From: Dipylidium caninum
Lineage: Eukaryota; Platyhelminthes; Cestoda; Cyclophyllidea; Dipylidiidae
DNA: 64,000 bases
Direction: 5' to 3'
Assembly (NCBI GenBank): GCA_017562135.1
Contig: QEYB01000936.1
Coordinates: 1-64,000, forward strand
A model generated the notes under the pieces. That model did no database searches, was not told where the DNA came from, and saw only the letters and a list, made by a program, of their open reading frames with translations. Made by a program: the position numbers and the translations under genes. Positions 50,110 through 62,970 of the stretch are shown here, piece after piece (within the stretch, counting starts at the first letter, position 1; every line of letters starts with the position of its first letter).

Positions 50110-51843
50110 ATTCGTGGGGCAGCTTTATAGCAAGTTTAAGGCAAAATATTTTATTAAGTATAATCTAGATTACTTCCGTAACACTTATATCACCAACCTG
50201 AAACATAGTTTTTTTAAGCTCCACAGTCTTGTATTTATTAGGAAAATGTACCCTACCCATTTTGACGCCGATTGCGGCTATTCTTTGATTCCACGTACAT
50301 ACCATGCAGGGCTTACTATTTCCTAGAAAATGTGATTTTCCTTTGATTTCTGCTCTTTCAGTTTTGCCTTACAGAATTTCCTCTTACGATTTATTGTTCC
50401 GTCTCTCCCTTACAACTGTCTTGAGGAACTATTTGTGGATGAATACGATCAATATAAATGAGTCCAAGTGCAAAGATCAGGCCGTGTTAACTCTATTACA
50501 TTGTTTTTGACAGTAAATTATGACGTATTTGCCCAAAAATTTTCAAACTTGTCTTCAAATAATGGCAATCTGATTCCTGATTCCGCAACAACTCGTAACA
50601 TCGTACATTGGTGCAGCTTTCGAGGAACAAAATCCCAGTGCATAAAGTAATATTTTTACATAGGGTATTTTTTAGAGCAAGCTTAACATAATGTCACTTC
50701 TTCATACATTGTTATACTAAGTAATTATTTTATCAACTATCAGTGTATCAAGGTTTTCTATTAGATCTGTGGAAAATTTTAATTAACACGTCTAATTATA
50801 TATTTTGGCCTCTCCGGCTTGTGCGGCTTCCCTTTCGCCTGCTGTTCTATTATCTTATTGCCCATTCTAACTTCCACGCTGTTCAAATTGCTTGTCTTAA
50901 TCATTTACAAATTCAGGGCAAAGTGCAAAAAAATCCCTCCGAACTGACTGGCTATGATGAACGTATCGAGTGTTTATTCCTGCCACCACCAGTATGTAGT
51001 GCCCAATAGTCTTCGGGAGCTTACTTTAGTTGCTTGAGGCCGTGGTGCTTGGACTTATTTTTCTGTCGGATATCATCTCCTATCATAGCATTTACTCGCT
51101 AACACATTTTTCCTTATCAACTTAATCTTATCGGGTTTATTTTGCCACATTCGGTTGGTTATAAATCATAGTTTTAGATATTAACCCTCCATATCACAAA
51201 ATCCCTAGAATTCATTTGCCCATTTGTCTTTTTAGCGTTCCACGGCTTTTACGATTACCGTTGGCTTTTCGTGAATTTCAAGACATCCTGGGCCACTCAA
51301 CCCAAACTTATGTACCCTGACTTTTAGTACTAGTAATCCGTATGCTTTCAATTCATGAACTACGATATAGTTTCCACTGATAAAGTGAAATTCCACTGCT
51401 AGTTCCACAATTGTTTTCTTAGTTCCTAGGCAATACCCTTACTAAGGTCATCCTCGTTATCGGTTGACTTCTGATTGCCCTTCAGGATGTTCTTCCTGCT
51501 TCTATTTTGATACTTCTCTCGGAATATTCTCTGTCTTAATTTTGGCATAATTAATTGCAACCTTCCTCTATAAGTATTTCGCTCGCGCTTTTTGTGTTGG
51601 TCTTAGCTTTTATCAAGTTGGTTGAATTTATATAAAATCATTGTTTGTCACGTTTTACCGAGTATTAACATGTTGACAGTAACCTCCTATCACCTTACAT
51701 CCATCGCATCCTTTATAATGTTAACACATCCACAAGAATCATTTTTACTTACTCATATCTGTTTAGCCTTTAGGTGTGGTTTTTCGGCATTTTTGAGGTA
51801 ACAAGGTGATTGGTAATGTTTTTACCTTCCGGATAGACACTGA
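50110..51843. other. Upstream region of the PPP1R37-like gene
   Basis: AT-rich spacer holding the presumed promoter. An 88-codon open frame at 50743-51009 has a hydrophobic first half but no recognised family and no supporting splice structure. I leave it unannotated. Confidence 0.4.
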
Positions 51844-54800
51844 ATGTTGCGGAATGCCATCACAGTAAACAATTCTGTTGTCTCTGAAGAGACTGCGGTG
51901 GGGGATGGTAGAAAAATACCGATGACTATCTTCGCCAATTCTACCAATTTACCATCCTCTTCCTCTCCCCACAAAAAACGCGTAAGATTCCCTGAGGATG
52001 AGAATCAGCTTGCTGCCACTTGTGCTGCCTGCAACGAGGCCTGGCGTGTTGGTTAGCCCTCGTTTTCTTTATGTCTCGTATTTATAGATCCCGAGATCCC
52101 CAATTATGCTATCGTGGATGCCTATGCGAAGGCTTGCTTGCGTTCGGGTCTTCGTCCTCTATCTTCAATCATTGAACAGCTCTCGGCAAGTAGTTTTCTT
52201 ATATTCCCCTCTTTAATCTCTGAGTTGACACAACTTAGGTATATTCGCGCATTTAACAAAATCGTATTGACAATAATTAAAATGACGGAGCGCGCTTTTT
52301 TACTTGCTTTTGTTTTACTACGGAATGTACACTATAATTTTTAGGTGTATCTCCATTAACAGATTACGGTTTAAAACTTGACTGATATTTCTAATACCTG
52401 AGTCTAGATAATAATACCAATTAAAGTGTATACGAGGACTATGTTATATCATTTTTAGAAAATGGCCGTTTCCTTAGCGAAGACCAAAATTCCTGCGATA
52501 ATTTTAAAGGGAACTCAACTCACGACAGCCGACATAGAAGCACTGGAATGCATATTTAAATATTGTCAAACATATCATCTGAGTTTTGAAAATACTAATC
52601 TTGACAATGAGGTGGGTGAACAAATGGCTTCCCACATTTCATAAATACCCGTGAATCGACCTTATTAACTGTCTTAGTTGGAAACCTTTTCACTTTCTGC
52701 GATTTAGTCTCTCGACTATCTCCTTGAAGTGTTAGATTACTACGCGCCATTTAATGAACTATGTCTCGCTCGCAACAATCGAATCACTGGAGACGGTTTC
52801 CAACTTATCACTAATTTTATTTCTAAGGTGGGTAACTGTTGCATTTTTCCAACTTTCAATATGGTTTTTTATACTTTTTCATGTGTCAGTGTTCATTATA
52901 AGTACACTTCGTGGTAGATTTGCCGAGAAACTGTCCCCCTGTGATTAGGTTTTATAATTTATCGCATGCTCAGGGTGCCTTGCAGCTTGAATTTAAATTA
53001 GTCCACATACGAAATGATTAGATGCCATAAGGCTAGCCGTAATTTAATCCTATTGAATGTGCGGTGAAAAGTGAGATAGGAAACACATTCTTCCTCTTGC
53101 TTCCCATATCTTGGTTTAATTTCAACTCTTATGCCTAAGATTACTTCTTTACTAGTGCTTCTAGAAGTCTTTTTTTATTCACTTTCCCATGTTCATCTCG
53201 AAATTGAAATGATTCATTTTCTTAGTGTGGAATTGGTCATTCCTCCATTGCAAGTGTTTGTAATTTCTTGCTGGAACTCTTACCGTATCATTTTTTATTA
53301 TCGTCTCATGCACACAAGTAATGATGATCTTTTATTGCTCATTATATGATTGATTTTGCTTGGACTAACGTTTTAATCCCCTCAAAGTACGTATATTCGA
53401 AAAATATTTCGCCTATAGTCTATTTTTAATAGTTCCATTACTCTTTATTCCAAATTATTGCAAATCTTCTTTCGAAGATAGTAACTGCGTATTAGTATTT
53501 GATTCAACTTCTTCGTACTAGTATTAAACATCTTTCCCCCTCAACGATGTTTCTCAAACCTTAGAAAGCAAACCTAAGTAAGTGTCTTCTTAGAAGAGTC
53601 GAATTAGATTAAGAAACCGCCCCCCAAAGAATGTGATGTATTGCACAAAGTTGGCAATAATTTTTGTTTATTTGCTTATTCACTTCACTAAGTCGTGTGA
53701 CTTGAGGTAACTTAAATAGTGCAGTGCGCAACCAAATTCGTTAAGTGAATAATTTTCAGCTTATGCATTAGGACGAATTGTCGGTTAGGCCTATTTTTAC
53801 AAATCTCAACTTATTTGGGATTTACGTGATTCTTATAATGTTGAGCATATCATTATTTGATTCCTTCAAATCTGGACTTTATAAAAATTTAATCTCCAAT
53901 TTCTCAATTATTTCATGATATTGGGTTGGAAATTTTGAAACGGGCGTTAAATACAAGTAGAAAACAAAAAGCGCAATTTTTCACATTATTTGTTATATTC
54001 ATTCGAAATAATTTCCACTGGCATCGTCGAGTTTCTCCCCACAATTGGGCATGTCATATGTGCTCTTAAAAGTAATAGTCTTCTTCAATGATTCAAAGAC
54101 TTTTATGATATCATTTTGGTTGTGAAATTTTTCCTCTTAAAAATAATTAATAATTGCATTTAGTGAAATATCAGGTGAATATGGGGGATTTGGTAAAGTA
54201 TCATAGTATAGAGAAGCTAATTTGTCAACAAGAATTGAAGCATTATGTGATCACGCTTTATCCATGCAGTAATGTTACGACTTGCCGATTGAGCCATGCT
54301 GGTTACTTTTCCTCCATTACTTTTCTTGCGTCGCATCAAATAAACGGGAATAGGACTCCGCAGCTGTTAGGGTTTCGCCTGGTTGTAGGATGGAGTAATG
54401 AATCACTCCTTGGGCATTCCATTATGTGGTAGCCATGATCTTTCGACGAAATCTTGGTTTAGGAGCGTGTCCTGGGGTGTATTCTTATCTACCCACTTGC
54501 TTGATCGCTTTCGACTATCGTTAGTAATTCCACTTCTCAGTAGAAGTGATGACTTGTTGTAAAAGCGACAATAGTGTATCGCTAAGCAACGAAGGAGCAC
54601 ACTCGCTCGTGCAGTCGGTCGATCGGCTGCAGTTGCGCTAGTTCGTACGGAAAGCACATATTAGTGGAATACTTTTTCTTTACTTATTGTATGCAGATGT
54701 TTTAACATAGCCGTAGGTATGGCAAATTTCTAGTACAGCCCAAGTCACGAATAGATGTGTGTGTGTGGACTGGATTCCGCAGTCGCCCTTAATTCTTCCT

Positions 54801-57800
54801 CATAGGCCAGCGGTCTTCCTCGAGGCTCGTTGACGTTATACAAATTGCCAGGACGTAATTTTTGAAACTATTACCAAGCATTTTTCCATCAATGACTGTG
54901 GGAAAATGCTTGATTAATGTTTCTCGAAGCTTAAACTGCGCTATGCTTCAAATTAAACTCGTAGGAGAAAAGTAGATAGAATTGCGTTTCGTTCCCATCT
55001 GGTTTCGGTGGACAATAAAATGCGAATGAGATATGAACACAGAAAAATTACGTGAGGTGAGTAAGAAGAGGAGCACTAAGATTTATAACGATATCGAGTG
55101 CACGTTACAATATATCGCTGACAGATGCTGCTGGACAGACACTTATAAACGCCCTTTTCATACCTCCTAATCTGTCAATTCACTCTTCTGGGAATTCTCC
55201 CCTTTCTTCATAATTGCCCTCGGTAAAAAGGACCATCACTTTTGGCAGTTGTGACGAGGTGGAGATTTAATGAATAGAAGGTAGACGAGAAAAGCGGAGA
55301 TCCAAGAAAGGTGAACTATTAAAAGTGTAATGGAGTGCACGTGCAGGAACTGCGGCGGATATATTTGCCGGAGACCTCTTCACAAGTCTATGACCCTGTA
55401 CTAGAATGTGGTTTGAGAAGCAATTTCTATTTCATCCTCTTTCGGTAGATTGGTGACTTGTGAGGTGTTCTTTTCTGCATTGTAATATTTTTTTATTTCT
55501 TTTTCTCCTACACTTTGGTGCGAAACGCTACACTTAATAATATGTGATGTTAATTTCGAACTGAACTTTAAACTTTTTCGCACGTTAACTTCGGTTAGGA
55601 GGAGAAGGAGGAGGAAGAATGAGGGCACTCGCATCCATTACTACGAAATATGATGGCCTTCAGCAGTAATTTCGTTGAAGCACCATGACAGTGTTGAAAT
55701 CTATAACGACTTTAAAAGGAATGCCTTTTTATGTTCTTAACACCATTTGCTTCATTGAGATATAATTTTCACGTCTACATTGTTTTATTAAATGACAAAA
55801 CCTGCTAATTGTTATTTGGAAATACACTTTTTATGCACCCTTCTAAATCGCTTTGGTAGATCTCTGACTTACTCAAGGATTTCGATTTCATTTGTTCACG
55901 AAACAACATTACCTATCGTCCTTTCAACTGAATGGACGATTTTATCATGCTGTTTTTTTCTCTTAATTTCTTTCATTTAAAATTTGCTCAGACAATAATA
56001 GTTACTTCTTAAACGTGTGGAATCTTTCTCCCCCTGTCTATCCCGATTTCTCTACCGAATCTACCTGTCCTTTCGATTATCCTCAGTAGGTAAGTCTTGA
56101 TTCTATCATTAAATATGTTTTTCTCAAAATTTCAGTATCCCTACCTTATCTGGCTTGATCTTCGAGGTATTTACCTGAATCTTACTTGCGCACGGCATCT
56201 CACTCGCGGTCTCATTGCACAACGCGATGAGGCTAGAAAAATTGTCTCCAAATTCCTTAATACTTTCACTGGCCAGGAAATCGTAAATCCAGATTCTTCT
56301 CGCGATGCCGAACTTGATCCTGATGCCTTCCGTCTCACTTTCGATGTCTTTCTTCCCAATTCCACTAAATCCGTTGAAGTTAACACGCTTTCGGGAGCAC
56401 TGCAGCGCCTCCCTCCCCTTTGTATACGTGGCCTGCACTTGGGTGAGACGGGACTCTCTGGCGCTGCACTGTTCGATGTCACTAATGGGATTAGAGTGGC
56501 GGGACATTTACGAGACCTGCGATTGCCGAGAAACAAATTGGGCGCGCATGATGTGGAGGTGATGGTTCAGATGCTGCGGTATTATCCCGGATTGCAAGTG
56601 CTGGATTTAAGTTATAATAATCTTGGCGTAAGTTAATTTTTGAAGCTTGGATAATGCCTTCTGAAACCACATTTGTTATGTGAGACATTATGCTAAACTT
56701 CGTACGCGGTAAACTGTGCAAGCACTACATTTTCGCGTTAGAGTCAGTGTTTGATTTGACTATCTTACCTCCTAAGCTTGTTTTATTAAACATTGTTCTT
56801 AATTTAAAATGTTTATTCACGTTTCACTTCTCAACACTTGAGTTAATAAATCCAAAAACAGTCGCAAATAATCCAAGGCGAGTCGAATGAGAGTTCGACT
56901 ATTATTTCGTTAATAACATAAGGTTTCAAGAAGTGCAAAACTAACTAGCCTAGAAGATACAATATTATTTTTAGAAATGACTCTTTAACTGTTACTGTTT
57001 TATCCACTCAACCACTGGGGATTGATCCGCTTTTCCATGCATTACAAATACATTCATTTGTTACCGAATATTTTGTTTATATACCCACTTTGTTTATGGA
57101 CAAAAAATGTATTGATGTAGCCGAGCTGTTCAAATTTTATTACTGTTAGGTTTGGGGACATTTAACGTAGGAGAAAATAATCCTTGCTGGGTGCCTAATT
57201 TTCTGGTAAATTGTCCGTCGGTAATTTCGACGCATTTGAGATTTTGAGTTTCCCAGGTTCGGTTTAATAAGCCAACTGTACCACGATAACCCGTCAAATG
57301 ACATCCGAAGGTCATCTGTGATTTTCAACTCCTGGTGAATCTTTAAATTTCGGCTGGTTGCCAGACGCAATAGGTTGACAGAAGGGGACAAAGGTTAAGG
57401 TATGAAGCTTGGAGTTGTTTTGGGAGATTACAGTACAACTTATTCCTCCCCGAAGGTGTTTTAGTGGGCTTTTTGGGGTTGTAATGCATGGATGTCAACA
57501 CTGGCTCTATTGTTGTTTGGACTTCAGGCTAACCAAAATACAATGTTCTGCTTGAAATGCACGCCTTCAAGGCAAAATGCACACCCAGATGATAATCACC
57601 AAGACGTTTAGAGTTAATCCATACCGTCTGTTGGCACCCCTGCCACCTTTGCAGTATGTGCATCGAATAGACCGCAGGTGGGTTGGTGGTGGTGATAGAG
57701 CAACAGATTGTCAGATTAACACAAATGCATGGTGTTTAGGAGGAGATAGAGCGAATGGCCTTTTACAGAACCTAACTCGAAAGAAACGCGAGGGGATTGG

Positions 57801-60800
57801 ATTGAGGTTTTTTCAGAAGACGCCTATCGAGACTGGGTTATTAATCTGAAATCCTCGGTAATCTTTTCTACCATCATGCCTCCAATATTGAATGATGGGA
57901 GACACATTTCCTTAACTAAATAACTGGGAGAATTCGCATTTTATGAAAACCACCAATTCTCCTTTTTAATCAATTTTACTGACCCACTACTATCGCAATG
58001 GTTGAATTTCTGTGTTAACGATACTTTACTGTCTGTGAATGGGCTGCATTAACTAACACCTCGTTTTTTGAATTCTTTCATAGAGATAATGAAGGAATTG
58101 TTGATTATTTTTTGTTGGTTTTTTTTAGTCAACAGAATCTTCCTGTTTTTTTTCTGGCGTTTCGAATGAAGAACCTTAATGTGTTTTTAAACTACAGCAC
58201 CGTACCTTGCAAAAACTTGTTCTCGTACTTTAATATCATATGATGAGAAAGAATGTAACATCACTGCCTTATGACATCGCAAAACAATCGTAAGGGATTG
58301 ATTTTGTGCTCCATATAATGAATGCAAAAGCATTGGCTTTAAATGGTGCAGCAAGTTTTCGTTGGCTTCAGGTGATTATCGAGTTACCTCTACTCCACTT
58401 TAATGCAGTAGGATAGATTGAGGAAAACTGCCCACCCTTCGCGGCAATGTCGTAACACTTCATTTTTTTTCTACCAAGTACTTTGGTCACACCAAATTAT
58501 CAATTTATCACTTCTAAGTTCCTTCGCCAATCTTTTCCCTCCTCTTCATCTCTTATTTTCAAATTGTCCAAATTAACAATATTTTACCAAAGCACTTTTA
58601 CCTGTTTTCGATCAATCTATTCTCACATAGATTTACGCTGTATTGAGATTCTCCCTAGTCCTTGCGTGCTGGTACTTTCGACTGTACACAGAATGAAAAA
58701 TTGCCACCGTAGTATTGGCGATCTTTGCTTTATCGTAAAGAATTATAAAGTAAGCTTTGGTGGCATTTTAGCAGTGGTAACTCGCAATCGTGTCAACTTC
58801 TCATTAACAAATTTTCGGCTGTCAACAGCGGCTTATTTTAAAGAAGAGACTGAAAATGTTGCTTCATTAATGTGGTAACCGCAACAACCTAAATAATAAG
58901 GCATTTTGAAGGTCCTCAAAAACCAGGACAATTGAAATCAAATAATATACATGTGTTCATTTTATCTCTAACCAGAAAAAATGAAGAATTTCACGTCGGC
59001 CCGAACTTACGTAGGCGACCTAAGTTCAACACTAGGCATTATTAATAGTATGTGATTTGAGTTTGCTTCTAACCCTTTAAGATACTTCATTATCTCATTC
59101 TTAAAGTATTTTGTAAACTGAGGGACTTAATTACTCTTGGACGCATTTACCCCCTTATTTTTAATGTTCGCATATTTCTCCTGCTTGTCTACAAGCAATA
59201 TTTTTATTTGTAAGGTGGACATCTATGTATAATTTCTTCGAGCTATAGTTGAGACCTCAGTAATGTGGAACTTTCTTGAAGCTAGTAAAGTTTGGATATG
59301 GCTGGACCGGCACAACAAATACTGCTTACTTGGCGAGTATATAGCTCTTTTGTTATTTTAGGAGGCAGCCAGTATTTGGTTGAGTCAATGGATTCTTCTG
59401 CATTCACTTTCAGGACGAAGGTTACCGTTTTTTGTCGTCTGCACTCTCTCATCCTTCCTACTCCACAAACTTTGCAAAAACTTCCACGGACAACTCGATT
59501 GCCAAACTTTGTTGCAATATTCGCCGCCTCTACCTTGCTGGAACAGGTCTTCGTCCAACCGGTGCAAAGATTTTTGCCACCTGTTTCTCTGCTCTTTCCT
59601 TCCTTTCTCACCTTGAATTGAGCGACAATCCGAGTCTCGGTTGTCAAGGTGTTATAGCTTTGCGTGGGGCTTTGCAAGTCCATACCCGTCACAAACTAGT
59701 CTATATCGGTCTGGCGCGTTGTGGAATCGCTTGTCAAGGAGCTATTGCATTGGCTGAAGTGTTGGGTGATGTTCCTCGCGCACTGCGACGAATTGATTTC
59801 ACGGGTAACCATGTTGCAGAAGCTGGATTAATGGCTATTTTAAAATCAATTACCCTTTGTTCTGGCCTGGTGCAGCTTCAAGGATTAGAGGATAATCGGC
59901 CAATTCGACCCTCGTCAATAGGTGAAAATATTTTGCAGACTGGCAAGAACACAAACGTCTCTGCGTCTTCATCGACAGCAACAAATGTAATATCTCCAAA
60001 GTTTTCGGTTAGTTTTGAGACCGGATTAGTAACTTAGGTTTGTCTTTTGATTATATTGGAATGCATGGTTCCTTCGATAATTTTACCAAAAGCGTCAACA
60101 CTGCGACCCTTAAACTTTTTTTATATTCCTCTTTTTAAAGTAATGATAACCGGGACCAATTTAAACCACCTTCCATCTCTCTACCCTTCAATCCATCCAT
60201 GTGTGAAACGAATATAGACAATAGTCAATATTTTGCCATTTCATCATAGTCGTGATCTGCTGATCTGCAAGGTCACCTGGTTAAACTGATTAATGTTTTT
60301 CAATGTTGATTAGTTCCATTACACCGGTCTTTGAATATGTCTAAACAAGTCCTTTTAAATTGGCTGCGTGATGCTCTATTTTAGGAATTATGTTAACTGC
60401 TTCTGACACTACGTGTTTGTTGTTTTTCTTCTTTGCCTCTATTTTGACCATTATGGATGCCTTCATTCACACTTAACAATGATCTTACGGACTTACCTCT
60501 ACTCACACTGCAATTTTATTTTCAGTTGATCATCTTCATGTATGCTAAAGATATCACTGTTCTGATTGATTATCAATTTTCCTGGTCGATTAACGTTTTA
60601 GAAAATGTGTTAATAGTAGTTATATAATCTGTGATGCAAATGTCTAACCCTACGATTCATGGGTCGCTGACGAAATTTGATCAAATAAACGATATCTAAT
60701 TGCCATTAAGCTCAATAGCAATACCAGCAAGTTGCAAATTCAATTTACGGAGTTTTCAGTCATAAGCGAGTAGTCGTTAAATAACAACCTGAAGCGTAAG

Positions 60801-61840
60801 TAGGGTATGAGGAATCCTTCAAGACAGTAAAAATTTGGTGTCAAGTTAGTGTCTGATATCCGCCACCAACGCAATGAGATCTGTCCAATTCTTTTTCACA
60901 TTAAACAGTAGTAATGTGACCTAACCACCTCACGCCATATTCGTTTGAGTTGGACAAGACGACTATCTTTCTTTCCCAATAATTCTGTCAAAACTTTCAT
61001 GAACATCATGAAAACATGCGGGAGAAAGAAACACTTCTCCTTGTTAAAAGTTCGGTAAGTCGTCTGGTTTCGGAACATACGAAAAAGTTGTTAAACACCG
61101 GAAAGGGGGTGATTTTGGGGAGATCTCTATCCTTTATTTGACCACTTTCCGATTCTGTCTTAAATTTATCAAATTTCGTACTTAATAGATCTGATTTTAG
61201 GTGTATTATTGGCTGGTCATTATAGTTCGTCAATTGTAGAAAGACCGAAAGATTATCATGGGATGTTAGGCGTCCTTTTATATACCCTTCTTTTGTTTTA
61301 GATGTTTAAATTTCCCAGATCTTCCCTCACTTCGACAAATATGTCAGGTGAATTAACCGAGAAGTCTGTTTGCACCCGAAGCCGTTCTGCAGGTCGCAGC
61401 ATGACCCTTTCCGAACCCTCTCAGCTCAGCCTGGATTTACTTCAAAGTATTCATTCACAGCTAGCCTCCAACGTGGACAAACGCATCGCCTCGCATCAAG
61501 ATAATTACAACCAGAACAAGTATGTGTTCACCATTCAAAGTATTGTGTCTTTTAATCGACTTTACCCTTTAGACATCCCATACCTCATCCGGTGGGAAAA
61601 AGGCAAGAAGAATTGAGGTTCTTCAGAGGTTACGTACGTTTCCCTGCCTCCATTGCCAGAATACGCAGCGAGTCAGATCCGAGACACCTCTGTGGAGACA
61701 CTAGTGACAGTGAAATAAGCAGTGATTCTGAATCTGTCTGTTCAGTGTCGTCCTTTCCGCCACTTCTACCCGAGGTACTGACTCGGCAGCCTTGTGTTGA
61801 TAGTGACCTTTTGAGGTCGGATTTTAAGAAGCACAAGTGA
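51844..61840 (+). CDS. PPP1R37-like leucine-rich repeat regulator of protein phosphatase 1
   Basis: PPP1R37 is a leucine-rich-repeat protein that binds and inhibits protein phosphatase 1. Exons are 51844-52051, 52088-52189, 52478-52611, 52708-52827, 56136-56627, 59414-59986, 61302-61519 and 61573-61840. All phases agree and give 704 residues, against about 690 in human. The PP1 docking motif RVRF is at residues 46-49 in KKRVRFPEDE, the same wording as human KRVRFPSDE. The repeats follow (IPAIILKGTQL, DLRGIYLNL, LQVLDLSYNNLG, RRLYLAGTGL, RRIDFTGNHV) and align in order with the family. Insertions of about 60 residues near DAELDPDAF and about 20 near HPSYSTN separate repeats. The serine/aspartate-rich tail (DTSDSEISSDSESV) is not recognisable from the family. 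The first intron is 36 nt; others reach 3.3 kb. The donor at 59986 (AAT|GTAATA) is inferred from phase and is the weakest junction. Confidence 0.9.
52828..56135 (+). other. 3.3-kb intron of the PPP1R37-like gene
   Basis: AT-rich intron between exons 4 and 5. Short open frames near 53.1, 54.2, 54.4 and 55.4 kb are not recognisable. I see no repeat partner in the window and no RNA gene. Confidence 0.5.
56628..59413 (+). other. 2.8-kb intron of the PPP1R37-like gene
   Basis: The intron starts with GTAAGT and ends at ACTTTCAG. The next exon begins DEGYRFLSSAL and completes the repeat begun before the intron. It contains the dispersed repeat copy B. Confidence 0.75.
57508..57920 (+). repeat. ~400-bp dispersed repeat, copy B (direct pair)
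   Basis: Same-orientation partner of 44485-44885, about 13 kb away. It contains an extra block of about 35 bp after GATAGAGCGA that copy A lacks. Both copies are somewhat diverged, with substitutions spread along the length, so this is not a recent duplication. Confidence 0.85.
59987..61301 (+). other. Intron of the PPP1R37-like gene
   Basis: AT-rich. It is bounded by an inferred GTAATA donor and a CTTTTGTTTTAG acceptor. No gene or repeat is visible. If the donor is not used, the frame stops at 60035-60037, which would give a shorter protein without the acidic tail. Confidence 0.5.
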
Positions 61841-62910
61841 GCCTGCGGTTTTTGATTGTAATTCGTATTCTTAACATTTCAATAGAAAGAATTTTCCATT
61901 TTCTTCTTGTATCACGTTTGTGTATATTTGACTATATGAAGATGCTTTCACTACTGTCCTTATCTTTTGCCTTTACGTCAGAAAGATGGTGAGTTTAGTT
62001 AACATTGTATTAGCTTATTAATTTTTATGATAATTTTTTCTTAGAATGAGTTATTTGTTTGTTACTTGTTTGGTGGAAGGAGCATTAATCACAATGGGTC
62101 ATTATTTCACTTTCACGAAATATGCCTTCTTTAGGTCAGTAACGGCTATTTTCAGAATGTCCCAATTCAAAACCGTTGAATAAACGAAGACCACTCGGTT
62201 AAGACAAAAGCATAGCCGGAAATGGTAAAAAGTTGACATTTTTTGGAAAAAAATCGCTAAATTCTAGGTGGGATGTTAATAGCACGAAAATCCACACGAG
62301 CGAAGTTACCAGTGGTCACGAGTGCAGAGGCACCCATCGTTGAACCCAACCTTACAACATTTCTTTGGTTGTGGAGTATAAAACGAAATGAAGTAATATA
62401 GAATCTAATTATAACCATTAAATGAATAATGGGAGAATAGATTTGATGACACAAGATCGGAGAGACCCACTCTTTCTTTGCGTGACCGCGATTGCAATCA
62501 GGTTGTCTTTCTCGTTCCTGACATGTATCGTAAAAGTGGCTGAGCCTGACGAGAATTTGTCGTGTTTCAAATGTTCATTCAAAAACTTGCGGTTCACCAA
62601 ACTTTATCCCCTGCTTTCCAATTAATGTCTCTAGCCTGTATACCGAGACTACACGGTGCTGTTCTGCTTCCAAAAAACCCCCTTTCTAACAGAGCCTGTC
62701 TTTATTCAATCCTTGTTGTAATTACATCTTTTTTCACCAATCACTGATGACTATAAGCTATTGTCGGTTTTGCTTTCGGCTAGTTCTGCACACTAAATGG
62801 CCAAAATATTCTGACTTGCTTTGTCCCAACGGGGTTGCTGGCTCCTTTATTGACTTGACATCCCCTTGCCTCCTAGTGCTATATAAACTTTCGATGGATC
62901 AAAAATTGTT
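61841..62910. other. Intergenic between two convergent genes
   Basis: This holds the 3' ends of the PPP1R37-like gene and the EGF/TSP1 gene. No long open frame, RNA gene or repeat is seen. No standard AATAAA follows the plus-strand stop closely. Confidence 0.45.
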
Positions 62911-62916
62911 TTTATT
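62911..62916 (-). terminator. Candidate poly(A) signal of the EGF/TSP1 gene
   Basis: AATAAA on the minus strand (TTTATT on plus), about 55 nt downstream of the stop at 62971. Confidence 0.6.
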
Positions 62917-62970
62917 TTAAATAATCTTATTATGGGTTTGAAGTATTGGCGCAGTACACATCCTTATTCA

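Noticed and set aside
50743..51009. 88-codon frame with hydrophobic start
   Set aside because: No family match, no Kozak or splice support, and hydrophobic translations are common in AT-rich spacer.
59363..59413. Extra exon EAASIWLSQWILLHS in the PPP1R37-like gene
   Set aside because: It is out of phase with what follows. Starting at the ACTTTCAG acceptor (59414) gives DEGYRFLSSAL, which aligns with the family and keeps phase.
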